Assembly (NCBI GenBank): GCA_037179515.1
Contig: JAXCGZ010001915.1
Location: 162,118-226,117, forward strand
DNA: 64,000 bases
Direction of reading: 5' to 3'
Source: Halocaridina rubra
Taxonomy: Eukaryota > Arthropoda > Malacostraca > Decapoda > Atyidae
Shown one piece after another: positions 56,565 through 64,000 of the stretch. A program made the translations under genes and the position numbers. A model generated the notes under the pieces. It was not told the DNA's origin, ran no database searches, and worked only from the letters and a program-made list of their open reading frames with translations. The first letter of the stretch is position 1. Each line of letters begins with the position of its first letter.

Positions 56565-57154
56565 CAGATTAAAAAAACTTAATCTACATTCTCTAGAGAG
56601 GCACAGAGTTAGGGGGGATATGATTGAAGTGTATAAATGGTTTAAAGGGATTAACAAAGTTTATAGTAATAAAGTTTTAAAAATTCATGATCAAACCAAA
56701 ACTCGTAATGGGTAATGGATTTAATCTTGATAAATTTAGGTTCAGAAGGGAAATTGGTGAAAATTGGCTTGGTAATACCGTAGAGTATTCCTAGTAGGAT
56801 AATAAATGCCAATACCTTTTTTTTTTTTATTATTATTTATTATTTTTAGGATGGGATAGGATAGGAGGGGAAAAAAATGGAGGGGATTAAGGATATAAGG
56901 GAATTGGAGGGAAAAGCACGGAAATTAAATAAAGTAAGAGAGAAAAAAGAGAGGGGCAGACCCTCGTGCCAAGTTTTGATCTGAAATTCAGATACTGAAT
57001 TGTATTACTTAGACACCTTCAAATGTAGATTAGATAGACATATGACAGAGGTAGGGTGGGTGTATATATAATGTACAATGATGATGATCTTTTCTTATCG
57101 TAATCCTCTTTGTACTGGTGTAAGAAGCCTCCGCGGGCGCTTATTTACTATATT
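56565..57154 (+). pseudogene. CR1-like family B 3' fragment, with SINE insertion
   Basis: Collinear with 50073-50470: LNLHSLERHRV at the start and the same 3' UTR (ATGATGATCTTTTCTTATCG, GGCGCTTATTTA). It is split by a SINE-like repeat at about 56819-57005. A small duplication (GTAATGGGTAATGG) near 56706 and other changes break the frame. Confidence 0.8.
56819..57005 (-). mobile_element. SINE-like repeat, second copy
   Basis: On the minus strand: TTGGCACGAGGGTCTGCCCC head, Pu/Py-rich body with TTCCGTGCTTTTCCCTCC, and CCTATCCTATCCCATCC tail, as in the copy at 25692-25881. It splits a CR1-like fragment that is continuous at 50320-50345. Target duplication is not clear (AATACCTT/TATTACTT). Confidence 0.68.
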
Positions 57155-57273
57155 AATTTTTTTTTTTTTAAATATAGTAAATAAGCGCCCACGGAGGCTT
57201 CTTCCACCAGTACAAAGAGGATTACGATAAGAAAAGATCATCATCATTATACATTATATATACACCCACCCTA
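57052..57273. repeat. 103-bp inverted repeat with 16-bp T-rich loop
   Basis: 57052-57154 and 57171-57273 are reverse complements with few mismatches (for example CCTCCGCGGGCGC versus GCGCCCACGGAGG). The left arm is the 3' UTR of the CR1-like fragment; the right arm is the same UTR inverted. Confidence 0.9.
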
Positions 57274-57290
57274 GTGGGTAGAATAGCATG

Positions 57291-57291
57291 T

Positions 57292-57354
<63 letters not shown>
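57291..57354 (+). repeat. (AG)n microsatellite
   Basis: About 64 bp; its duplicate lies at 57968-58027. Confidence 0.98.
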
Positions 57355-57357
<3 letters not shown>

Positions 57358-57433
57358 CTTTAATTAACTTGTTCATTCAACCAAAACTACATTATTTATT
57401 GTAAAAATAATGGTTTAATTACAAATTCGTAAT

Positions 57434-57442
57434 AATAATGAT

Positions 57443-57490
<48 letters not shown>

Positions 57491-57526
57491 CTCCACAATC
57501 ATCATCAAAGGAAAATTATTGTTAAA

Positions 57527-57561
<35 letters not shown>

Positions 57562-57563
57562 TG

Positions 57564-57649
<86 letters not shown>

Positions 57650-57653
57650 AAGA
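57434..57653 (+). repeat. (TAA)n and (AGA)n arrays
   Basis: Two TAA/ATA arrays separated by CTCCACAATCATCATCAAAG, then (AGA)n. A shorter version of the same series lies at 58108-58292. Confidence 0.95.
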
Positions 57654-57963
57654 TCTAAGGAGAATTTTTGGAATAGACATCGTGAGAGTAATGCAGAGGT
57701 ATATTAAAACCCAGCAGAGAGTTGGATATTCATTACACATCTTTTATAATCCCTTCACATCTGACAGGTCATTACACTCTCCATCTGTTTCTCTTTACAG
57801 CCTGATAAAGGCTGTTTTATTTTATAATTTTTTGGTCCATTTTAAATATAGTAAATAAGCGCCCACGGAGGCTTCTTCCACCAGTACAAAGAGGATTACG
57901 ATAAGAAAAGATCATCATCATTATACATTATATATACACCCACCCTAGTGGGTAGAATAGCAT

Positions 57964-57967
<4 letters not shown>

Positions 57968-58027
<60 letters not shown>
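57968..58027 (+). repeat. (AG)n microsatellite, duplicate
   Basis: Second copy of the (AG)n tract within the 0.65 kb duplication. Confidence 0.98.
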
Positions 58028-58029
<2 letters not shown>

Positions 58030-58114
58030 CTTTAATTAACTTGTTCATTCAACCAAAACTACATTATTTATTGTAAAAATAATGGTTTAATTACAAATTC
58101 GTAATAATAATGAT

Positions 58115-58147
<33 letters not shown>

Positions 58148-58183
58148 CTCCACAATCATCATCAAAGGAAAATTATTGTTAAA

Positions 58184-58218
<35 letters not shown>

Positions 58219-58220
58219 TG

Positions 58221-58275
<55 letters not shown>

Positions 58276-58524
58276 AGAAGAAGAAGAAGAAGATCTAAGG
58301 AGAATTTTTGGAATAGACATCGTGAGAGTAATGCAGAGGTATATTAAAACCCAGCAGAGAGTTGGATATTCATTACACACCTTTTATAATCCCTTCACAT
58401 CTGACAGGTCATTACACTCTCCATCTGTTTCTCTTTACAGCCTGATAAAGGCTGTTTTATTTTATAATTTTTTGGTCCATCCTGGTGTCATATTAATCTA
58501 AAAAAAAAAAAAAAAAAAAAAAAT

Positions 58525-58638
58525 TGGGGGGGGGGGTGTTACTCGCGAATTCCGAGTTTTTTACTGTTATTTTTTTTTGGGGGGGGGGGCGTTATTGCAA
58601 TTTCGCATATAAAAAAATCGCGTATAAAAGGAACAAGG
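58525..58638 (+). repeat. Repeat Y, copy 3
   Basis: GCGTTATTGCAATTTCGCAT and AAAAGGAACAAGGTT as at 50488-50590, preceded by an A-run and G-run. The I-like LINE is inserted at its end. Confidence 0.65.
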
Positions 58639-58951
58639 TTTTTTTTTTTTGTTGGATGTTCACCCTTGAGGGTGAGCGGACCTTCCACTTGTGGCCCGCA
58701 GGTGGGGTGAGATTTTCTTCGGAGTGTACGTGGTATTCGCTCTTGCTGGCGAATGGGCTTTCCTGTTGGTGAGGAGGTGGGGTGAATTCTTATTGGTGAT
58801 GATCGGACTTTCCTAATTGGCCCGCAGGTGAGATTGTGCCAAACTGTAAAGATAACGGAGAGCATAAATATTCAGTTGTGAATTATTAGTTTACATCAAA
58901 CAACATAAATGAATTCCTATTTTGGGGGAGAGAGAAAGAGTTATTGCATGG

Positions 58952-61735
58952 CTATCTTGGTGGAGGGTATTGTCTGATAATATTTGATAGACTGTTCATG
59001 TGGTTATTTGTTGCTAGTCTGATGATGGAGCTAGCAACCTGAAGGGCATTTGGGTCTTCGCTAGATGTTGCGGGGGCACCAGTTTTCCGTCGAATCTCTG
59101 AAAAAGAATCACATTCCAGGATGTAGTGTAGCAGTGGATGTGGTGAGGCTACCTGGCAAAAGGTGCATTCCTTGATGATATTCTCTACTATTTGCCAGGT
59201 GCACTTGTACCCGAGTCTCAGACGGTACACATTGACCTCAGTGCTTCGTCGAAGGCTCTTCGGCAGGGTGATACACCGAAGATCAGTGGTGGCTTTGTAC
59301 CACCAGGTGGAGGGGGAGCCAATGTCTGTGCACAGGTTGTGTTTAGTTATTAAGGTGTTAAGGAGTGACTTGGTGGCTTTATTTTTAATCTGTTGCATCC
59401 CAGGAGACAGAGATATCTGGATTTCTGCTCTGAGAGTGGCTTGTTTGGCGGCTTGATCGGCTTCCTCATTTCCCTTGATGCCGACGTGGCTGGGAATCCA
59501 GGCAAGAGTGATGGCTTTTCCAAGGCTGGTTATCCTGTGGTAGTGGCTGAGGATGGTCGTGATGATGCGAATATTGTCTCTGAGGAGTGGCTTCTTGATG
59601 GCCTGTAAGGCGCCTTTAGAATCAGAGAGAATAAGGGCATGGTCAGCTTCTTGCTGGATGAAGCAGTCAAGGGCGTTGGCTATGGCCACAAGCTCCGTCT
59701 GGAGCGATGAGCAGGAGTTTGACAGTCTCCAGGATAGGACGTGGTTTCCAGTGATGAAGGCGGCGGCTGAGGCTCCAGTATCTTGGTTTACTGAACCGTC
59801 AGTGTAGTAGACTTGAGAGTTTGGCCTGCTCCAGCTCTGTATTTTGTCCTTATATATGTTTTTAAGGACAAGCGGGTTTACCAAGCTTTTGGGGTTGTCA
59901 GGGAGCTCGATCTTTATATCGAGTGGTTGGTCATTCCATGGGGGTGGGCATCTGTATTCAGGAAGCGGTGTGTCTTGTATCTTGGCTAGGATGCTCTCCC
60001 TGACTGGCAGTGCTTGCAGGCTAGCGCAGACCTTGGCTGCCCAGGTTCTAGGATGGTGGTTGGGCTGGCGATTGAGGGCTAGATGGAGATTTGTGCCAGC
60101 TAGGCATTTATGTTGGGCAGTGGTGGTTTTGGCCACATGGAGGGTCAGTCTTTGCTGAGCTCTGAGTTTGAGTGGAATGAGTCCCGATTCCATCTGGAGG
60201 TTTTCTCTCTTGGTCCACATGGGGGCTCCTAGCATGGTACGTGTGGCGTTGTTTTGAATTACTTCTATTTTGTCCCACTGTCGGTCTTTTAGTAGCCAGA
60301 GTGTGGGACAAGCATAGTCAATGAGGCTGCGTATGGCTTGTACATAGAAGGTTCTGAGGACATTAAATGAAGCACCATCGTAGAGGCCCGACATCCGACG
60401 AAGGATCGCTTGTCGCTGGCTGCACCTGTCGCGCAAGTATTGAATTTCTGGTCCAAAGGTTAGTCCTTGGTCGATGATTACACCCAGGTATTGGTGTTTG
60501 GTAACCCAGTCCACAGGTTCATTACCTATGACCAGATTAGTGTCTGGTCTCCACTGGTGGATGGGAAGGGCCTTGGTTTTGCGGGCATTGATTCTTACTC
60601 CAAGGGAGATGGAGGCTCGGTGAATCTTGGTGAGGCAGCGCTGTGTCTTGTTAGAGTTTCTGTGTCCTATTGTGACAAGGGCAAAGTCGTCCGCATAGTT
60701 GAAGAGTTTGGCTCCATGCGGTAGTGCGATGTGCATGAGTTTTTCCATGAGACAATTAAATAGGAAGGGGCTAAGGATTCCACCTTGGGGGGTCCCATTT
60801 TCGTGGTTTTTGTAGGTGGAGTAGTGCCCATCTACTTTGACTCGTGCACTACGATTTTGTAGACTCTGCTTGATCCACGAGAGAAGGTTACCTTTGATCT
60901 GCTTGGATACGAGAGCAGAGAGTATTGCCGGCACATTGGCTAGTTCAAAGGCCTTCTCTAGGTCTAGAAAAACGATGTAACCACGGCTGTTGTTGAGAAA
61001 TGATAGCATGGAGGCTATGCATTCTGAGGTGCCTAAGCCAGGCTGGTAGGCAAACATGTTTTCTGGGAAGGGTGGGCATTTCCAGCGGACTCTGTTAAGT
61101 ACCATCTTTTCTGCCGTCTTGCTCAGGCAGCTTAGGAGGGAGATGGGGCGAGGGTTGTCAGGGTCCTGTGGTTTTGGGATGGGCTGAATGTCTGCTCTGT
61201 TCCATGAGGCTGGTCTGATTCTTCGTGTGTATGTCAAATTGATCAGAGAGAGTAGAGCAAGCTCCCCTTGGGGCCCCATTTTTTGGATCATTGTGTATGT
61301 TATTCTGTCGGCACCTGGGGCTGTGTTCTTAGAGCTTTTGCTTACTCTTAGTAGCTCAGTCAGGGAGAATGGAGCATCTGTTTCATCTTCAGTGTTGATA
61401 GCCTCTTCTATTTCTTCCCATCTTGCAGTGGTGAGGTCCTGGAGTGTTGCTCTGGTGGTGATGGGGAGCTGGTTAGAGCTTGCTCTATCCGCGAATTTGA
61501 TGGCGAGTTCTTCTGCTGCCCTGCTAGGATCCCTGTGGGGGGTGATTTTAGGAGGTTTTCCTTTAGCAAAGGAGTTGATGCTCCTCCACATCTGGCCCAC
61601 AGAGGTGTGAGCATCTAGGTTGGAACACCACTCTAGCCATTTATTCCTCTTGATGTTGCGAGTCTCTTCATGGACATGTTGTTTGACTGCCTGGAGAGTG
61701 CGGTAGGAGTCTTCAGTGCGACGTTTCCTGTGCAT
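58952..61735 (-). CDS. I-like LINE ORF2: reverse transcriptase and RNase H
   Basis: 927 aa without stop, in the same frame as the endonuclease ORF upstream; the two are parted only by TAG at 61787-61789, so the Met at 61735 is not the real start. Domains: linker (1-150), RT with NTAPGADRITYTMIQ, IQPIPKPQDPDNPRPISLLS, FLDLEKAFELANVPA, NGTPQGGILSPFLFNCLME and LFNYADDFALV (about residue 345, catalytic Asp pair). RNase H runs from about 640: YYTDGSVNQDTGASAAAFI, SLQTELVAIANAL, LILSDSKGALQAI, WIPSHVGIKGNEEADQAAKQ. The C-terminus has CTFCQVASPHPLLHYILEC, a zinc-finger-like motif. All visible catalytic residues are intact. Confidence 0.93.
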   Translation of the reverse strand: MHRKRRTEDSYRTLQAVKQHVHEETRNIKRNKWLEWCSNLDAHTSVGQMWRSINSFAKGKPPKITPHRDPSRAAEELAIKFADRASSNQLPITTRATLQDLTTARWEEIEEAINTEDETDAPFSLTELLRVSKSSKNTAPGADRITYTMIQKMGPQGELALLSLINLTYTRRIRPASWNRADIQPIPKPQDPDNPRPISLLSCLSKTAEKMVLNRVRWKCPPFPENMFAYQPGLGTSECIASMLSFLNNSRGYIVFLDLEKAFELANVPAILSALVSKQIKGNLLSWIKQSLQNRSARVKVDGHYSTYKNHENGTPQGGILSPFLFNCLMEKLMHIALPHGAKLFNYADDFALVTIGHRNSNKTQRCLTKIHRASISLGVRINARKTKALPIHQWRPDTNLVIGNEPVDWVTKHQYLGVIIDQGLTFGPEIQYLRDRCSQRQAILRRMSGLYDGASFNVLRTFYVQAIRSLIDYACPTLWLLKDRQWDKIEVIQNNATRTMLGAPMWTKRENLQMESGLIPLKLRAQQRLTLHVAKTTTAQHKCLAGTNLHLALNRQPNHHPRTWAAKVCASLQALPVRESILAKIQDTPLPEYRCPPPWNDQPLDIKIELPDNPKSLVNPLVLKNIYKDKIQSWSRPNSQVYYTDGSVNQDTGASAAAFITGNHVLSWRLSNSCSSLQTELVAIANALDCFIQQEADHALILSDSKGALQAIKKPLLRDNIRIITTILSHYHRITSLGKAITLAWIPSHVGIKGNEEADQAAKQATLRAEIQISLSPGMQQIKNKATKSLLNTLITKHNLCTDIGSPSTWWYKATTDLRCITLPKSLRRSTEVNVYRLRLGYKCTWQIVENIIKECTFCQVASPHPLLHYILECDSFSEIRRKTGAPATSSEDPNALQVASSIIRLATNNHMNSLSNIIRQYPPPR

Positions 61736-61786
61736 TTTCCGAATGACGTTGAGCCGGTGGTTGAGTTCTTTAACTCTGTCACAGTA

Positions 61787-62653
61787 CTACCATCTGTCCC
61801 GATGAGTGGTGTGTTGTGGTTTGCAGAGGGGTATGGAGGAGTTTGCTGCAGCTTGCAGGGCATTGACTAGCTCGGCCTCTGCTTGGTCGATGTCTTCAGA
61901 TGGTACGTAGGCTGAAAACCAATTGCTGAGGTGCTCCTGGAATCGGCCCCAGTCGGCCTTCTTGAAATTCCATCGAGGGGGAGGAGCAGGGATTTGGAAG
62001 ATTTCAGGAATTGGCAGTGTGAGATGGATCCCATAGTGGTCGCTTGTGACCAGGGGATGAACTCTCCATGTGGCGTCCTGCTTTAGGGAATTGGAGACAA
62101 AGGTGAGGTCCAGTATTCCACCTCTGTCGTGTGTTGGCTCATGATCGTTGAGCAGGGAGACATCTTCTTGGTTATTCAGCAGGCTCATGATGTGTCTGCC
62201 TGCAGCACAGGGGCGCTCATACCTGAATCTTGGGTGGTGCGCGTTGAAGTCGCCTCCTATTACCAAGTCACGATGACTGGTTAGCCCGAAGAGGGTAGTC
62301 AGGTCTAAGCTACCTTTCCGTGGTCTGTAAATGTTGTACAGGTCTATGCAGCTGCCTTGAAGTTGGATGTTAACAGCGAGGACGTCGACATCTTCGCCAC
62401 AGCAGACCGGTCGGGTTATTTCCTTTGCTAATAGGTTTTTCCTGATGAAGGTGGCGCTGCCTCTGTTCTCCCCTGGAGACCAGTGCTGGTAGAATCCATT
62501 GTATCCTGAGATTTTTGGAGGGTGTTGCTCTGTGCACAGGGTTTCTTGAATCATGATGACATCAATGTTGTCAGTCTTGGCTATGCCTTCAAGATGTTGT
62601 ACCTTGTGTCTGAGACCCTGGGCGTTCCAGTGTAGGATCCCGAGATTAGACAT
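61787..62653 (-). CDS. I-like LINE ORF2: APE-type endonuclease
   Basis: The open frame extends to 62740, but ATG 62653-62651 (MSNLGILHWNAQGLRHK) is the best start: it begins exactly at the endonuclease and overlaps the ORF1 stop by eight bases (ATGTCTAA). Motifs: WNAQGL, VIMIQETLC (catalytic Glu), LVIGGDFNAHHPRF (Asp/Asn), GGILDLTFVS and VTSDHYGIHLTLP (SDH). Pro-rich WNFKKADWGRFQEHLSNWF follows in the linker. It ends at TAG 61787-61789 after RDRW. The codons after it (YCDRVKELNHRLNVIRK) are open and lead into RT, so this is one nonsense mutation in an otherwise whole ORF2 of about 1230 codons. Confidence 0.9.
   Translation of the reverse strand: MSNLGILHWNAQGLRHKVQHLEGIAKTDNIDVIMIQETLCTEQHPPKISGYNGFYQHWSPGENRGSATFIRKNLLAKEITRPVCCGEDVDVLAVNIQLQGSCIDLYNIYRPRKGSLDLTTLFGLTSHRDLVIGGDFNAHHPRFRYERPCAAGRHIMSLLNNQEDVSLLNDHEPTHDRGGILDLTFVSNSLKQDATWRVHPLVTSDHYGIHLTLPIPEIFQIPAPPPRWNFKKADWGRFQEHLSNWFSAYVPSEDIDQAEAELVNALQAAANSSIPLCKPQHTTHRDRW
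62646..62653 (-). promoter_or_regulatory. ORF1 stop / ORF2 start overlap ATGTCTAA
   Basis: ORF1 reads GAT GTC TAA; ORF2 starts ATG TCT AAT within it. Such a tight overlap fits translation of ORF2 by termination-reinitiation, as proposed for some other LINEs. Confidence 0.6.
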
Positions 62654-64000
62654 CTTGATGATTTGAGGAGGTGGAGGTGGTAGGAGTGGTGGGTTGTTGA
62701 GGCTGCTGGTGGGTTCTGGAGACGAGGGCGTTGGCGACAACGGAGTGGGCTACTTCGACGACTTGATTGTAGGCATCTTGGGTGGTGGCTCTGGTATCGA
62801 GGAGTCGGACGGCTGCCTGTACGGCTTTAATGAGAAGGTTGGTGAGCTCGTTTACTGTGAAGAGGGTTTGCTGTTTGGAAGAGGAGGCAGAGGAAGGTGT
62901 CTGGATAGGCTGTTTAGGTATGGGGGTGTGGGAGTTTTGTCTAGGGTCCCGGGACCTAGTGTGGTGAGTGGGTGTGTGTGTGGTCTTAGTGTTACGTGTG
63001 ACTGCATTGTGTGTTTGGGTGTTGCGTGGGGTGGAGGTGTTGGTGTGAGTGTTGCGTGTGGGGTTGATGGGAGTGTGAGTGTTGTTTGGGGGGATGGTAG
63101 GAGTGTGAGTGTTGTGTGATGGGGTGGATGGAGTTGGTGTGGGGGTGGGAGCTGTAGGAGGTGTGATCTGTGTGTTAGGAGCTGGGTTGGTGTAGTGTGG
63201 TGGGTTTTGGTTGGGGAGGTTAGGTGTGAGTGGGGCAGGAGGGGGCATTTGCCAAGGATTGGAGGTGGGGGGAGGAGCTGGGGTGAAGTTGGGGGTGGTG
63301 TGATTGGTGACAGGGGCAGAAGGAGGGGTTCTTTGAGGAATCCTCTTCAGCCTTTCTGGGCAGCGGTTGTTCCATGCGTGATGGTTCCCTTTGCAGTTCG
63401 GGCACTTGGCAACTGTTGCTTCTTTTGCCTTGAATTTTGTAAGGCAGCGGTCGGTGGAGTGTTTCCCACTGCAGATTCCACATCTCTCTGGGAAATGGCA
63501 AGTATTCCTGTGGTGCCCAAATCTTTGGCACCGGAAACATCTTAGGGGTTCTGGGGTGTACTCTCTTATGTAGAACTTGCCCCAGATGCCGAGGTTTACT
63601 TGTGAAGGGGGTGGACCACAGATGTGGACCAGAACCTGCTTTGATGGAACGGTTTGGCCCTCTATTTTGGAGGAGCAACGTGAGGCAGCCGTAATGTACG
63701 TTTGCTTGGTCAGAAGGTCAACTGACCAAGCAACAGGGAAGCCAATGACTATGTATTTTCTTATTTTTAGTGCAGGGTTCAACTCTATCAAGTGTGGTGA
63801 GCCTAGGCTGCGGATCTTCTTTGCGGCTTCTGCTGAGGCTGGGTGGATAATGAAGTCACCCTGTACGTTAGGCTTTATTTTGCAGCCATGCTCGGTGAGT
63901 TGGTCTTCCAACTCTCTGATGAGGTCATATGCCTCTTTCATGGAAGGAGCCTCAACTTTGAACTTGGAAATGGGCTCTCTATCAGACTTCGGGGCTGGGG
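62646..64000 (-). CDS. I-like LINE ORF1 (gag-like, three zinc knuckles), partial
   Basis: Open to the window edge. The first in-window Met is at 63941, but codons upstream (APKSDREPISKFKVEAPS) are also open, so the start is outside. KIRKYIVIGFPVAWSVDLLT (about 63760-63700) looks like the pre-zinc-knuckle domain of such ORF1s. Then come three knuckles: CFRCQRFGHHRNTC, CGICSGKHSTDRC and CPNCKGNHHAWNNRC (63555-63365). A Pro/Thr/Asn-rich, low-complexity tail follows (63340-62900; reflected in the GTGTGAGTGTTG-type DNA repeats), then LFTVNELTNLLIKAVQAAVR and a QQPQQPTTPTTST end. By family knowledge it binds element RNA in the RNP. Confidence 0.88.
   Translation of the reverse strand, partial: PAPKSDREPISKFKVEAPSMKEAYDLIRELEDQLTEHGCKIKPNVQGDFIIHPASAEAAKKIRSLGSPHLIELNPALKIRKYIVIGFPVAWSVDLLTKQTYITAASRCSSKIEGQTVPSKQVLVHICGPPPSQVNLGIWGKFYIREYTPEPLRCFRCQRFGHHRNTCHFPERCGICSGKHSTDRCLTKFKAKEATVAKCPNCKGNHHAWNNRCPERLKRIPQRTPPSAPVTNHTTPNFTPAPPPTSNPWQMPPPAPLTPNLPNQNPPHYTNPAPNTQITPPTAPTPTPTPSTPSHNTHTPTIPPNNTHTPINPTRNTHTNTSTPRNTQTHNAVTRNTKTTHTPTHHTRSRDPRQNSHTPIPKQPIQTPSSASSSKQQTLFTVNELTNLLIKAVQAAVRLLDTRATTQDAYNQVVEVAHSVVANALVSRTHQQPQQPTTPTTSTSSNHQDV

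Larger units (their letters stand above)
57166..58480 (+). repeat. Tandem duplication of about 0.65 kb
   Basis: 57166-57839 (674 bp) and 57840-58480 (641 bp) are near-identical apart from microsatellite lengths: each starts TTTTAAATATAGTAAATAAG, has an (AG)n tract, ATA/TAA arrays, (AGA)n, and ends TTTTATAATTTTTTGGTCCA. Confidence 0.92.
58639..64000 (-). mobile_element. I-like LINE with RNase H, nearly intact, runs off the right edge
   Basis: Minus strand: ORF1 (from beyond 64000 to 62646), ORF2 (62653 to 58952, one internal TAG), 3' UTR of about 300 bp and an A-tail (complement of the T-run 58639-58650). ORF1 has three zinc knuckles; ORF2 has APE endonuclease, RT and RNase H. This set fits the I superfamily in the broad sense. 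The 5' end and target duplication are outside the window or not identifiable. Confidence 0.9.

Noticed and set aside
62694..63119. Gly/Val-rich plus-strand frame of 141 aa
   Set aside because: Antisense of the Pro/Thr-rich ORF1 tail of the I-like LINE.

Overview
The window is eukaryotic repeat-rich DNA with no recognisable host gene. Very long (TA)n and (TTA)n arrays, RTE-, CR1/L2- and I-like LINEs, Ty3/Gypsy elements, Tigger-like DNA transposons and a tRNA-like SINE head fit a large arthropod genome, most likely a decapod crustacean. That taxon is an inference from repeat composition only.

Layout. 0.1-9 kb: a short element made from the two ends of an RTE LINE, a LINE 3' end, and two decayed Gypsy elements in opposite orientation, one carrying a 5'-truncated CR1-like LINE. 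9.15-31.0 kb: one old Gypsy element (+ strand, LTRs about 9152-9588 and 30512-31017) split by two large insertions. An RTE-like LINE (-, 9809-17266) sits in its gag and itself carries a nearly intact two-ORF CR1-like LINE (+, 10581-14637). A 9.3 kb LTR element (-, 19352-28649, 5-bp duplication GATAT) sits between its RT and RNase H and carries a solo LTR (+) and a SINE-like repeat. 31-40 kb: low-content DNA, microsatellites, a tRNA-like SINE head and a heavily decayed second RTE copy. 40-58.6 kb: a mosaic of internally deleted Tigger-like transposons, several carrying tandem repeats of about 168 bp, with long (TA)n arrays touching their ends, plus a second CR1-like LINE, a truncated LINE with RNase H, and duplicated composite repeats. 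58.6-64 kb: a nearly intact I-like LINE (-) running off the right edge.

Most notable: the LTR element at 19352-28649 encodes integrase upstream of reverse transcriptase in a continuous reading frame although its RT and the integrase GPY/F module are Ty3/Gypsy-like. This copia-like order is known from Gmr1-like elements, first described from deuterostomes. Other leads are a canonical -1 slippery heptamer in the ORF1/ORF2 overlap of the CR1-like LINE, the RTE-derived composite short element, and the Tigger elements that carry a satellite-like array.

The genes do not form a cell pathway. They are the replication machinery of independent transposons (gag, protease, integrase, RT, RNase H, endonuclease, ORF1 chaperone-like proteins), mostly broken. 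The nesting gives a relative age order: old Gypsy, then the RTE and the 9.3 kb LTR element, then the CR1-like LINE, solo LTR and SINE inside those.
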